57,253 nt of DNA from Saprospiraceae bacterium. Lineage in GTDB: Bacteria; Bacteroidota; Bacteroidia; Chitinophagales; Saprospiraceae. Location: contig JABDKX010000186.1 of the NCBI GenBank assembly GCA_013001975.1, positions 1-57,253 of the forward strand. The letters are read 5' to 3'. The translations under genes were made by a program, and so were the position numbers. Shown here one piece after another: positions 9,166-16,999 of the stretch (position 1 is its first letter; each line of letters begins with the position of its first letter). Under the pieces are notes generated by a model that saw only the letters and a program-made list of their open reading frames with translations, ran no database searches and had not been told where the DNA came from.

Positions 9166-9276
9166 TTGAATGTGTTTTATTTAATAACGTTAACCAATCT
9201 AATTTGATCTAATAAATTTTACTTTTCTGAAAAAAATATACGAACGCTTTGACTTAGTATTTAAGAGGACAATTCA

Positions 9277-9308
9277 TTGAAATAAATGATTATCGTTTTG
9301 TACTTTTG
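9277..9308 (+). promoter_or_regulatory. Bacteroidota-type promoter of the five-gene operon
   Basis: TTG (9277-9279), 21 bases, then TACTTTTG (9301-9308) fits the TTG-N17-23-TAnnTTTG pattern. A start near base 9315 leaves a leader of 39 bases to the first ATG (9354), or 69 to the second in-frame ATG (9384). Confidence 0.6.
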
Positions 9309-9353
9309 TCCAAGTAATTTATCACTTTTAAGCATAACTTGTAATATACATAA

Positions 9354-10505
9354 ATGCTTAATTTGTGTTTTCAACATTTAAGAATGAGTACAGAACCTAT
9401 CAATATATTTAAGGAAAGTTTATTGCCAAATTCGTCATATAAAGGTGGAAAAGGTAAGGCTGAAGTCGCTGATTTGTTTGACGGTAAAAAATTATATAAG
9501 CTATCTTCAAATGAAAATATTTTAGGTAGTTCACCTTTAGCACTTCAAGCTATTGAAGATAACATAGGCAAACTATCAGAATATTGCGATAGAACAGACG
9601 ATAGATTACGCCATGCATTATCGAATTATTATAATAATGAACTTTCAGCAAATCAATTCTTTTCAGACAATAGTGGTGTATCGCTTCTTAACTTAATCGA
9701 ACGTGCCTTTTTGGAAAAGGGTCATGAAATTATCGTATGTAACCCAGCTTTCAAACCGTACGCTGTATTTGCTAAAAAGTTGCAAGCCAAAGTAGTTGAT
9801 GTGCCTCTGGTTGGGGACGACCTTCATTTAAATGATCCTGATATTTTAAATGCGATTAATGACCAGACAAGATTAATTTTTATAACAAGTCCAAACAACC
9901 CTACAGGCACTTATATTCCTAAAAAGCAAATGGACGCCTTGGTAGCCAGTTTGCCAGATCATGTTGTTTTAGTTTATGATGAAGTTTATTTTCAATTTGT
10001 TGATGCACCTGATTATGTTCGAGCACATGAATATGTTAAGCAAGGAAAGAATGTTATAGGCGTGAATAGTTTTTCTAAAGCTTATGGATTAGCAGGACTC
10101 AGATTAGGATATGGATACAGCACTGAAAAAATTGCAAGGTACGTTGCTCAAGCCAGTACACCTTTTATGATCAACACCTTAGCTTTAGAAGCAGGAATTG
10201 CAGCTTTAAAAGATGATGCTTTTATTGACAAAACGGTCAACTTGGTTAATGGGGAAAAAGATTTTTTATATTCTTCACTTGATCAACTAAATATTAAATA
10301 TTGGAAATCTCAGGCTAATTTTATTCTTATCAAGCCTGATATGAATGATAAAGCGTTTGAACTTCAAATGCTTAAAGAAGGTATTATGGTAAGGACAGTT
10401 GCAAATTTTGGAGCCCCTGGATGTATCAGAGTCACCATTGGAGACAGAGAAGCTAATACAGCATACATAAGTGCATTAACTAAAGTGATAAACACGAATA
10501 AATAA
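9354..10505 (+). CDS. HisC-like PLP-dependent aminotransferase
   Basis: A 383-residue fold-type I aminotransferase of the histidinol-phosphate/aromatic group. The PLP-binding lysine is Lys242 in NSFSKAYGLAGLRLGYG. The PNNPTGTY motif, YDEVY and the C-terminal FGAPGCIRVTIG (substrate carboxylate Arg) are all present. A second in-frame ATG at 9384 (MSTEPINIF) is an equally good start, and the extra ten residues look unlike the family. It heads an operon with a thiamine-diphosphate enzyme 1 base downstream, so it is unlikely to serve histidine synthesis; no other his gene is near. A role in converting an amino acid to a 2-oxo acid for the next enzyme is inferred. Confidence 0.88.
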   Translation: MLNLCFQHLRMSTEPINIFKESLLPNSSYKGGKGKAEVADLFDGKKLYKLSSNENILGSSPLALQAIEDNIGKLSEYCDRTDDRLRHALSNYYNNELSANQFFSDNSGVSLLNLIERAFLEKGHEIIVCNPAFKPYAVFAKKLQAKVVDVPLVGDDLHLNDPDILNAINDQTRLIFITSPNNPTGTYIPKKQMDALVASLPDHVVLVYDEVYFQFVDAPDYVRAHEYVKQGKNVIGVNSFSKAYGLAGLRLGYGYSTEKIARYVAQASTPFMINTLALEAGIAALKDDAFIDKTVNLVNGEKDFLYSSLDQLNIKYWKSQANFILIKPDMNDKAFELQMLKEGIMVRTVANFGAPGCIRVTIGDREANTAYISALTKVINTNK

Positions 10506-10506
10506 A

Positions 10507-12129
10507 ATGGAATTAACTGGAGGACAAGCCGTAGTACGGTCATTAATAAAATCTGGTGTAAATCAAATTTATGGTTTACCCGGCGTACAAAATGATTGGC
10601 TTTATAATGCGCTTTATGATTATCGCGATGAAATCAGGGTGATACATACAAGACATGAACAAGGGGCAGGGTATATGGCGTTGGGTCATTATTTAGCTAC
10701 TGGGGAAAAGGCTGTTTATAATATCGTTCCAGGACCTGGATTTTTAAACAGCTGTGGTGCATTGTCAACTATATGGGGATTGAACGCAAAGGTGATGTGT
10801 CTTGTTGGCCAAATTCCACAGAAAGTTCAAGGAAAGGGATATGGTGTTTTACACGAAATTCCTGACCAAATGGGCATTTTAAAATCGTTGACAAAGTGGG
10901 CAAAAAAAGTGGATAGTCCAGCAAGTATTCCTAATATTATTTCACAAGCATTTACCCAATTAGACTCCGGTCGACCAAGACCTGTAGGCGTAGAAGTATC
11001 CATGGATGTTTTGTCTGGAAAAGAAGATGTTTCATTTGATGGATTCAGTGTTGATTCAATTATGCCTATAGTTGATGAAGCTGCAATTGATAAAGCAATC
11101 GAACTTATTAAGCAAGCGAAAAATCCATTGGTATTCGTTGCTGGTGGCGCAATGCATGCTTCAGATGAAGTCAGGGCTTTTGTAGAATATATTCAATCTC
11201 CTGTTTTTGCCTATCGAACAGGTAAAGGTATAGTGCCCAGCAGTCACTACTTAAGTTATCCGGTTCCTGCTGCACATATGCTATGGAAAGATTGTGATCT
11301 GTGTATTTCTATTGGGTCACATGCGCGCATGCCGTTAATGAAATGGGGGCAAGATGACTCATTAAAATATTTGAGTATAAATGTTGATGAAAGTGCACAC
11401 GACAGAATGCGTAAAGCTGATGTGAAAATTACTGGTGATTCAAAAGAAGTCTTAACGATATTGAATACACAATTAAAATCATCGATGAATGAGCGTCCAT
11501 CTAAAGAGAAAGAAATGAAAGCCTTTGCTCAAGCATGGAATGAACAAGTCACATATCTTGAACCTCAAAAATCGTATTTAGATATGATTAGAGAAGAATT
11601 ACCAGCTGATGGTATTTTGGTTGATGAATTAACACAAGTTGGATTTGCCAGTAGAATAGTTTGGAATACAGAGTTGCCGCGAACATATTTATGCACAGGG
11701 CACATGGGTACCTTGGGTTGGGGATTTCAAACAGCACTTGGTGCGAAAGCGGCACGACCTGATGCTACTGTTATATCTGTTGCTGGTGATGGTGGTTTTA
11801 TGTTTGGTGTTCAAGAACTAGCAACCGCTGTACAACATAAATTGGGTGTGATTGTTTTATTGTTTAATAACAACTTATTTGGTAACGTGCGATCAATGCA
11901 AGAACGATTGTATGATAACAGAGTTATTGCTACAGATCTTCATAATCCAGATTTTGTCAAAATGGCTCACGCCTTTGGTGCAAACAGTACACGAGTACAT
12001 TCGATGGAAGACTTAAGAAAAGCAATTCGAGATGCTTCTGGAGAATCGCTGCCAACGGTTATTGAAATTCCTGTTGGAAATGATTGGCCAAGTACTAATA
12101 AATTTAAAGCATTGCCTAAAGTTAAATAA
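10507..12129 (+). CDS. Thiamine-diphosphate-dependent enzyme, acetolactate-synthase-like
   Basis: A 540-residue enzyme with the three-domain layout of the acetolactate synthase/2-oxoacid decarboxylase family. The PYR domain contains catalytic Glu51 in RHEQGAGYMA. A middle domain follows, and then the PP domain with the GDG motif (427-429) and LLFNNN ending the Mg-ThDP site. It has no small regulatory subunit gene beside it, and its partners (aminotransferase before, aldehyde dehydrogenase after) argue for a 2-oxoacid decarboxylase rather than branched-chain amino acid synthesis. The 2-oxoglutarate decarboxylase of cyanobacteria, which is paired with succinate-semialdehyde dehydrogenase, belongs to the same ALS-like group. 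The substrate is inferred, not shown. Confidence 0.88.
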   Translation: MELTGGQAVVRSLIKSGVNQIYGLPGVQNDWLYNALYDYRDEIRVIHTRHEQGAGYMALGHYLATGEKAVYNIVPGPGFLNSCGALSTIWGLNAKVMCLVGQIPQKVQGKGYGVLHEIPDQMGILKSLTKWAKKVDSPASIPNIISQAFTQLDSGRPRPVGVEVSMDVLSGKEDVSFDGFSVDSIMPIVDEAAIDKAIELIKQAKNPLVFVAGGAMHASDEVRAFVEYIQSPVFAYRTGKGIVPSSHYLSYPVPAAHMLWKDCDLCISIGSHARMPLMKWGQDDSLKYLSINVDESAHDRMRKADVKITGDSKEVLTILNTQLKSSMNERPSKEKEMKAFAQAWNEQVTYLEPQKSYLDMIREELPADGILVDELTQVGFASRIVWNTELPRTYLCTGHMGTLGWGFQTALGAKAARPDATVISVAGDGGFMFGVQELATAVQHKLGVIVLLFNNNLFGNVRSMQERLYDNRVIATDLHNPDFVKMAHAFGANSTRVHSMEDLRKAIRDASGESLPTVIEIPVGNDWPSTNKFKALPKVK

Positions 12130-12735
12130 ATGAAAATAGCCGTTATATCTGATATTCATGAAAATTTTCATAACCTCATTCTAGCGCTTAATATAATTAA
12201 TGAAAGGGATGTAGATCAAATTATCTGTCTGGGAGATTTGATGAATACGGGCGTGGCAAAAATTTTGTCTATTCAAAAAATGCCTAGCCATTTAATTTGG
12301 GGTAATAATGATGGTGAAAAAGTGGAGATAGTTACTACAGCCCTGAGACCACAAAGTAACTTAACTTGTAGTTTGTCAACTTATGATTTTTTAGAGTATG
12401 ACGGACGGAAAATATTTGCTACTCATTATGATGACCTAGCGGTGCCGATGGCTAAATCAGGATTGTACGATGCAGTTTTTTATGGGCATAATCATATATT
12501 GAAAGTAGACAAAATAGGAGATGTACATTGTGTGAATCCAGGTGAAATTGCTGCACAAAAAACAGGGACTGGAAGTTTCATAATTTATGATACGAAAGCA
12601 AATGAAATCGAAACAATTATTTTGGAAAACATCGTAACCTTAAAATCTGATTTAACAATGGATTACTTTAATAAGCACATTGAAGAATTAGGATTCAGAT
12701 CAAAGGATGCTATGCAATTGAAATCTGAGAACTGA
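12130..12735 (+). CDS. YfcE/MJ0936-type metallophosphoesterase
   Basis: A 201-residue calcineurin-like phosphoesterase. The metal ligands and motifs are clear: Asp8 and His10 (SDIHEN), the GDL block, GNND, a His in ATHYDD and the terminal GHNH, followed by NPGEI. This layout is that of YfcE/MJ0936 single-domain phosphodiesterases. It begins on the base after the previous stop codon, and its own stop TGA abuts the next ATG, so it is translationally locked into the operon. In this setting it may remove phosphate from a pathway intermediate, but the family is broad and the substrate cannot be read from the sequence. Confidence 0.88.
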   Translation: MKIAVISDIHENFHNLILALNIINERDVDQIICLGDLMNTGVAKILSIQKMPSHLIWGNNDGEKVEIVTTALRPQSNLTCSLSTYDFLEYDGRKIFATHYDDLAVPMAKSGLYDAVFYGHNHILKVDKIGDVHCVNPGEIAAQKTGTGSFIIYDTKANEIETIILENIVTLKSDLTMDYFNKHIEELGFRSKDAMQLKSEN

Positions 12736-13596
12736 ATGAATTATAGTACTAATATAATACCTCAAACATCTCCAGTATTTCAAGAACTTAGTGAAATAGC
12801 TAAAAGTTCAAAAATCGTTGTTTTTTCTGGTTTACCAGGCGTTGGGAAGAGTTTATACATTCAAGAGTTTACAAAAATTGTTCATCAACAAGATAAAGCA
12901 TTGGATATTATTCAATGGGATGTGGCAAGAAAAAGCTTTGAGACTCAACATATTCAAAAAAGATTTCCCATGGGAGATGGGACTGTCCATAATGGACTGA
13001 AACTAATAGCTGGCAAATGGCTAATGGATGTAGTCAAAGCATGGGTAATTAATAATATAGACAATGATAAAATATTATTGATAGAAGCACCATTAGTGGG
13101 GCATAGATTTGTTGAATTGATTCATAAATCTGATGACAAAGAATTAGAAACGTTTTTGTCCTCTGAACTCACCCAAATTATAATGCCTATTCCAACCAAG
13201 AAAGTAAGAACAAAAATTGAAGAAGAACGGGCAAGACAAGTTAAGGAAGACGCAAAAGTTTGGTCTGGTGCAAAACCATCCGTCATGCTGATGTTATGGA
13301 AAATGACTTGTGGCATAGCAAATGAATTTGGTATGGACATCGACATGTCTGGGCAACCATCTTATAGCCCAGGTATTTATGAATACGTCTTTTCTGAAAT
13401 TTTAAAACACAGACATTTTGTTCCGCTAATTATTGATGAAGTTTTTGAAGTCCCAGAGCAAGATGAAGATGCTTTGCATATTTCTGATAGCCTTAAAGCC
13501 AATGATGAACAAGCAAATTATTATGCAGATTTGATTGACTCGGAATATGGTGATGAAGAAATAAATTCAATAGTCGAAAAATGGTATTTGACTTAA
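12736..13596 (+). CDS. P-loop NTPase or kinase-like protein of unknown function
   Basis: A 286-residue protein with a Walker A loop at residues 32-39 (GLPGVGKS) at the end of a strand, in the manner of small-molecule kinases. Further visible elements are QWDVARKSFE, LLIEAPLVGHRFVELIH (Walker B-like strand with a possible lid/substrate His-Arg), and a later Lys/Arg-rich helix (KVRTKIEEERARQVKED) that could be a lid. I do not recognise the family. It sits directly after the metallophosphoesterase (no intergenic base) and 15 bases before the succinate-semialdehyde-type dehydrogenase. A kinase acting opposite the phosphatase, or an assembly ATPase for the pathway, are both possible. Confidence 0.82.
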   Translation: MNYSTNIIPQTSPVFQELSEIAKSSKIVVFSGLPGVGKSLYIQEFTKIVHQQDKALDIIQWDVARKSFETQHIQKRFPMGDGTVHNGLKLIAGKWLMDVVKAWVINNIDNDKILLIEAPLVGHRFVELIHKSDDKELETFLSSELTQIIMPIPTKKVRTKIEEERARQVKEDAKVWSGAKPSVMLMLWKMTCGIANEFGMDIDMSGQPSYSPGIYEYVFSEILKHRHFVPLIIDEVFEVPEQDEDALHISDSLKANDEQANYYADLIDSEYGDEEINSIVEKWYLT

Positions 13597-13611
13597 TTAT
13601 AAATGAAATAA

Positions 13612-15069
13612 ATGAACCTATCGAACATCAATTTATTAAAGACTGATTCTTACATAAATGGGGAGTGGGTAAAGTCACCTGATCAAAAAACTTTCAATGT
13701 TATAAACCCATTTACAAATGAAGAAATTGCTCGTGTAAGTGAAGCCAGTAAGTCGCAAGTAGAAGAAGCTATAAAACATGCGGAAGATGCATTCAAAATT
13801 TGGCGAAAATTTACAGCAGGCAAAAGATCCAGAATATTAAAGAAGTGGTATAAGTTACAATTGGATAATGCACAAGATCTTGCACACATATTGACTATTG
13901 AACAAGGGAAACCACTTAATGAAGCATTAGGAGAAATAAAATATGGTGCTTCTTTTGTTGAGTGGTTTGCTGAAGAGGCCAAAAGAAATTATGGCGATAC
14001 GATTCCTGGACATGCGCGTGACAAAAGAATAGTGACAATCAAACAACCGATTGGCGTTGTTGGTGCTATAACACCTTGGAATTTTCCAAGTGCTATGATC
14101 ACGAGAAAAGTGGCACCCGCTTTAGCTGCTGGATGTACAGTCGTCATCAAGCCCTCTGAATTAACACCACTATCTGCTTTGGCTTTGGCCCAATTAGCCG
14201 AAGAAGCAGGTTTCCCTCCAGGCGTTATCAATGTTGTAGTCAGCAGTAACGCAGCTGAGGTTGGAGAGACACTTTGTGCCAGCAGCACCGTAAGAAAATT
14301 ATCTTTTACTGGCTCTACCAGAGTCGGTAAAATTCTGCTAAAACAATGTGCCGATACAGTTAAAAAAGTTTCACTGGAATTGGGTGGAAATGCACCCTTT
14401 ATAGTTTTTGATGATGCAGATTTAGACAAAGCAGTTGAAGGAGCGGTTGCTTCAAAATATAGGAATGCTGGACAAACATGTATTTGCTCAAATAGAATTT
14501 TTGTCCAAGAAAAGATTTATGAAGACTTCCTTGAAAAGTACACTGCTGCTGTAGCAAAGCAAAAAACTGGGAATGGATTACATGACGGTACGGTTATCGG
14601 TCCAATGATCCAAGAAAAAGCTGTTCAGTTTGTAGAAGATATTGTTCAAGATGCACAAAGTAAAGGAGGTGTTATATTAACAGGTGGTCAAAGGCAATCT
14701 GCTGATTCGCTGATGTTTGAGCCCACTGTTATAGCAAATGCAACAACCGATATGAAAGTGTTTTCGAATGAGATATTTGGGCCTGTAGCTCCTGTTTTTA
14801 AATTTGAAACCGAAGCAGAGGTAATTGCATTGGCCAATGATACACCGTATGGATTGGCATCTTATTTCTATGGTCGTGATTATGCTAGAATATGGCGCGT
14901 CGCAGAAGCACTAGAATATGGAATGGTCGGAATCAATACCGGTATGATTTCAACAACAGTGGCTCCTTTTGGAGGAATTAAAGAGAGTGGTTTTGGACGC
15001 GAAGGGTCAAAGTATGGTATGGACGATTATCTGGAAATTAAATATATGTGTTGGGGCGGGGTAGAATAA
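13612..15069 (+). CDS. gabD: NAD(P)-dependent succinate-semialdehyde dehydrogenase type ALDH
   Basis: A 485-residue ALDH of the GabD group. Catalytic Glu256 (LELGGNAP) and Cys290 (NAGQTCICSNR) are present. The CxC arrangement after GQT is typical of GabD, as are EQGKPLNEALGEI, YGDTIPG, ITPWNFPSAMITRK and PFGGIKESGFGREGS near the C-terminus. GabD enzymes turn succinate semialdehyde into succinate; close relatives use glutarate semialdehyde or related oxo-aldehydes. It closes the five-gene operon, and only 2 bases separate its stop from the convergent small membrane protein gene. If the ThDP enzyme upstream decarboxylates 2-oxoglutarate, this would complete a bypass to succinate. Confidence 0.85.
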   Translation: MNLSNINLLKTDSYINGEWVKSPDQKTFNVINPFTNEEIARVSEASKSQVEEAIKHAEDAFKIWRKFTAGKRSRILKKWYKLQLDNAQDLAHILTIEQGKPLNEALGEIKYGASFVEWFAEEAKRNYGDTIPGHARDKRIVTIKQPIGVVGAITPWNFPSAMITRKVAPALAAGCTVVIKPSELTPLSALALAQLAEEAGFPPGVINVVVSSNAAEVGETLCASSTVRKLSFTGSTRVGKILLKQCADTVKKVSLELGGNAPFIVFDDADLDKAVEGAVASKYRNAGQTCICSNRIFVQEKIYEDFLEKYTAAVAKQKTGNGLHDGTVIGPMIQEKAVQFVEDIVQDAQSKGGVILTGGQRQSADSLMFEPTVIANATTDMKVFSNEIFGPVAPVFKFETEAEVIALANDTPYGLASYFYGRDYARIWRVAEALEYGMVGINTGMISTTVAPFGGIKESGFGREGSKYGMDDYLEIKYMCWGGVE

Positions 15070-15071
15070 GT

Positions 15072-15293
15072 CTAAGATAGCTTAGGCATAATACCAAAAA
15101 TAAAGACCAATAAGAGTATAAAAGATATGATGGATATGCTGAACATCTTAATGAGATTGATGGCATTAAATTCATTTTCTTGCCAATCATAAGATAATAA
15201 TTTTATGATTCCTTTTATTAGAGAATAAACAAAAAGTGATCCTAAGAAAAGGAAAGTGAAAGCTGTAATATCTGCTGCCGACCAATTACCCAT
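15072..15293 (-). CDS. Small two-helix membrane protein
   Basis: A 73-residue protein with two hydrophobic segments, about residues 9-30 (ITAFTFLFLGSLFVYSLI) and 48-69 (MFSISIISFILLLVFIFG), separated by a polar loop containing YDWQENEF. It has no signal peptidase motif and should sit in the inner membrane. I do not recognise a family. It is convergent with the gabD-type gene (2 bases apart) and divergent from the Dabb lipoprotein gene. The ORF is short, but the hydrophobic pattern and lack of overlap support it as real. Confidence 0.6.
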   Translation of the reverse strand: MGNWSAADITAFTFLFLGSLFVYSLIKGIIKLLSYDWQENEFNAINLIKMFSISIISFILLLVFIFGIMPKLS

Positions 15294-15357
15294 TTGCTGA
15301 TTTGATTTAGATTAAAATTTTAAAAATAATGATTAGATCTAATAATATTCAACGAGT

Positions 15358-15735
15358 ATGAATAAAAGCAGCTTTATTAATATGTTAATTTTTACTTTTT
15401 TATTAAGTTCTTGTTCAAATCGTATCGTTATTCCAAATGTAAAAATAGTTCATCAAGTCTTTTTTGATTTAAAATCAGATGTTAATGAAAATGATTTTTC
15501 AAATGAATTAAAACTTCTAAAAGACATCAAACAAATAAGTCATTTTCAAATAAAAAAAGTAATTGATTTAAAAGACGAAAGAGCAATGTCAAACTACGAA
15601 TTGTTATTGATTATGTATTTTAAAAGTCATGAGGATTATTTAAAATATCAAAAGCATCCCATACATATAAATATGAAGAAAACTATGAGCGGATATTTAG
15701 AAAGACCACCTAAAACCTATGATTATACAAATTAA
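15358..15735 (+). CDS. Dabb (stress-responsive alpha/beta barrel) domain lipoprotein
   Basis: A 125-residue protein with a lipoprotein signal peptide (LLSSC, Cys19). Its mature part matches the small Dabb ferredoxin-like fold: VKIVHQVFFDLK first strand, a helix with ENDFSNELKLLKDI, and the closing segment YLKYQKHPIHINMKK, where the HPxH segment is a family mark. Dabb proteins are dimers with varied roles; several bind small hydrophobic acids or stabilise other proteins. Export as a lipoprotein is common for this group in Bacteroidota. The AraC-type regulator gene follows after 15 bases and is likely co-transcribed. Confidence 0.8.
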   Translation: MNKSSFINMLIFTFLLSSCSNRIVIPNVKIVHQVFFDLKSDVNENDFSNELKLLKDIKQISHFQIKKVIDLKDERAMSNYELLLIMYFKSHEDYLKYQKHPIHINMKKTMSGYLERPPKTYDYTN

Positions 15736-15750
15736 TAAAATTGTTATCGA

Positions 15751-16632
15751 TTGAATTATAATCCTAAATTAAAAATACCTCAACAAAACTTATTAGGAAA
15801 AAAGAATTTTCTGATAAAGCCTTTATTGCCTTTTATCAATAAAGAGGTTTTGGATGAAAAGCCTCATAAACATAATTTTCAAGAAATCATTTTTATAAAA
15901 TCAGGAACAGGTAAACACTTAATTGACGATAATACTTATGTTTTGGTTCCAAGTACTTTTTACTTAATTGGCAAAGGTCAAGTGCACGAATTTATTGAGG
16001 GGGCAAACCTCGAAGGATTTTTGATCCGGTTTCTCGATAATTTTTTACCACCTTCCGGATTAAATACTCACCATTCTTTGAATTCGACCTTACTGGGAAG
16101 TATTATAAGTATAAATGAGTTGCATATTGAAAATCCTGAAGTCGCTTATTATGAAAGCCTGCTATCAAATCTATATTATGAGTTTAGTGTCAATAAGATC
16201 GATTATGCTAAGACTCAAATTATTCAGTTTTTACTATTAGCGTTATTGACTAAGCTTGAACGAAGAATGAGAAGTCTGTCCAAAGAGAAAATTATTAAAA
16301 CTGTAGATAACGATACTAAGCTTTATCATTCTTTTCTTTTACTTATAGATGAGAATTACTTTAAAGAACATGCCATTCAGTTTTATGTAAATGAATTGAG
16401 GGTTAATAAGAGAAAACTGGGGTCAATATGTAAAGCGTTTTCGAAAAAAACGCCCAAACAAATCTTAAACGAACGCTTAATGGTTGAAGCAAAACGAATG
16501 TTATTATATACAGGAAATTCTTCTAAAGAAATAGCTTTTGGTCTCGGATATGAAGATCCTGCTTATTTCTCACGGTTTTTTAAAAAATATTACGGATTGT
16601 CTCCTAGAGAATTCAAATTGGGATCAGTTTAA
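15751..16632 (+). CDS. AraC-family transcriptional regulator, TTG start
   Basis: A 293-residue regulator with an N-terminal cupin-like sensing domain (HKHNFQEIIFIKSGTGKHLIDD, then FYLIGKGQVHEF) and a C-terminal double helix-turn-helix AraC domain (SSKEIAFGLGYEDPAYFSRFFKKYYG, about 250-275). TTG at 15751 is the only plausible start: no in-frame ATG exists before the conserved cupin segment and a stop lies upstream. The HKH residues could bind a metal or ligand. It follows the Dabb lipoprotein gene closely. Cupin-AraC regulators usually control neighbouring transport or sugar/aromatic genes; the target is not evident. Confidence 0.85.
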   Translation: MNYNPKLKIPQQNLLGKKNFLIKPLLPFINKEVLDEKPHKHNFQEIIFIKSGTGKHLIDDNTYVLVPSTFYLIGKGQVHEFIEGANLEGFLIRFLDNFLPPSGLNTHHSLNSTLLGSIISINELHIENPEVAYYESLLSNLYYEFSVNKIDYAKTQIIQFLLLALLTKLERRMRSLSKEKIIKTVDNDTKLYHSFLLLIDENYFKEHAIQFYVNELRVNKRKLGSICKAFSKKTPKQILNERLMVEAKRMLLYTGNSSKEIAFGLGYEDPAYFSRFFKKYYGLSPREFKLGSV

Positions 16633-16718
16633 AGCTTTCCAAGACACTTATCAATAAATTAAACTTTTTAACCACATATATATATTGATTTTTAGCAATT
16701 TATTATATAAATTAGGGG

Positions 16719-16788
16719 CAAGGTCGAAAGACCAAATAGTTTTTTCATAACTGATTCGACCCTTGTGCATTGTGCGAGGGTTTTTTTT
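16719..16788 (+). ncRNA. Candidate structured RNA with mutually exclusive hairpins
   Basis: Three pairings compete here. A GGTC-GAAA-GACC hairpin occupies 16722-16733. A longer helix pairs CAAGGTCGAA (16719-16728) with TTCGACC/TTG (16755-16765, one bulged C). The terminator hairpin is 16759-16781. The middle helix uses bases of both others, which is the layout of an attenuator or of a short RNA that refolds. It lies in the 367-base gap between the araC-type gene and the ompA-type gene. The rest of the gap (16633-16718 and 16789-16930) shows only AT-rich sequence. It may also be just the terminator of the regulator gene. Confidence 0.35.
16759..16788 (+). terminator. Rho-independent terminator
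   Basis: A 10-bp stem including three G-T wobbles (ACCCTTGTGC at 16759-16768, GTGCGAGGGT at 16772-16781) with a 3-base loop is followed by a T run to 16788. It ends transcription from the Dabb/AraC side, or a short RNA starting near 16710. Confidence 0.8.
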
Positions 16789-16933
16789 ACGCCCAAATTT
16801 GACTTAATTCTTAAAATAAACATATATTTTTTACTTGAATTTGTAAGATATAAATGCATTAATAACTGATTGTGTGCTAAATACTTATTAAAATTAATCG
16901 TAATGTATTTTTTTCTAACTTCTACTACCTATT

Positions 16934-16968
16934 TTTGACTTATTTCTAAAATGAATTTGATAAATTTA
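16934..16968 (+). promoter_or_regulatory. Bacteroidota-type promoter of the OmpA/TSP3 gene
   Basis: TTTG (16934-16937), 23 bases, then TAAATTTA (16961-16968), one base off TAnnTTTG. It lies about 30 bases before the ATG at 17000, so the gene has its own start downstream of the terminator at 16759. Confidence 0.5.
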
Positions 16969-16999
16969 CAGCAGTATTTTATATAGTAAAAAAAATAAT

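Noticed and set aside
13989-14429. Long minus-strand frame (146 residues) antisense to the gabD-type gene; a similar one at 7289-7738
   Set aside because: Both lie opposite conserved ALDH cores and mirror each other because the sense proteins are homologous. There is no independent promoter or known family.
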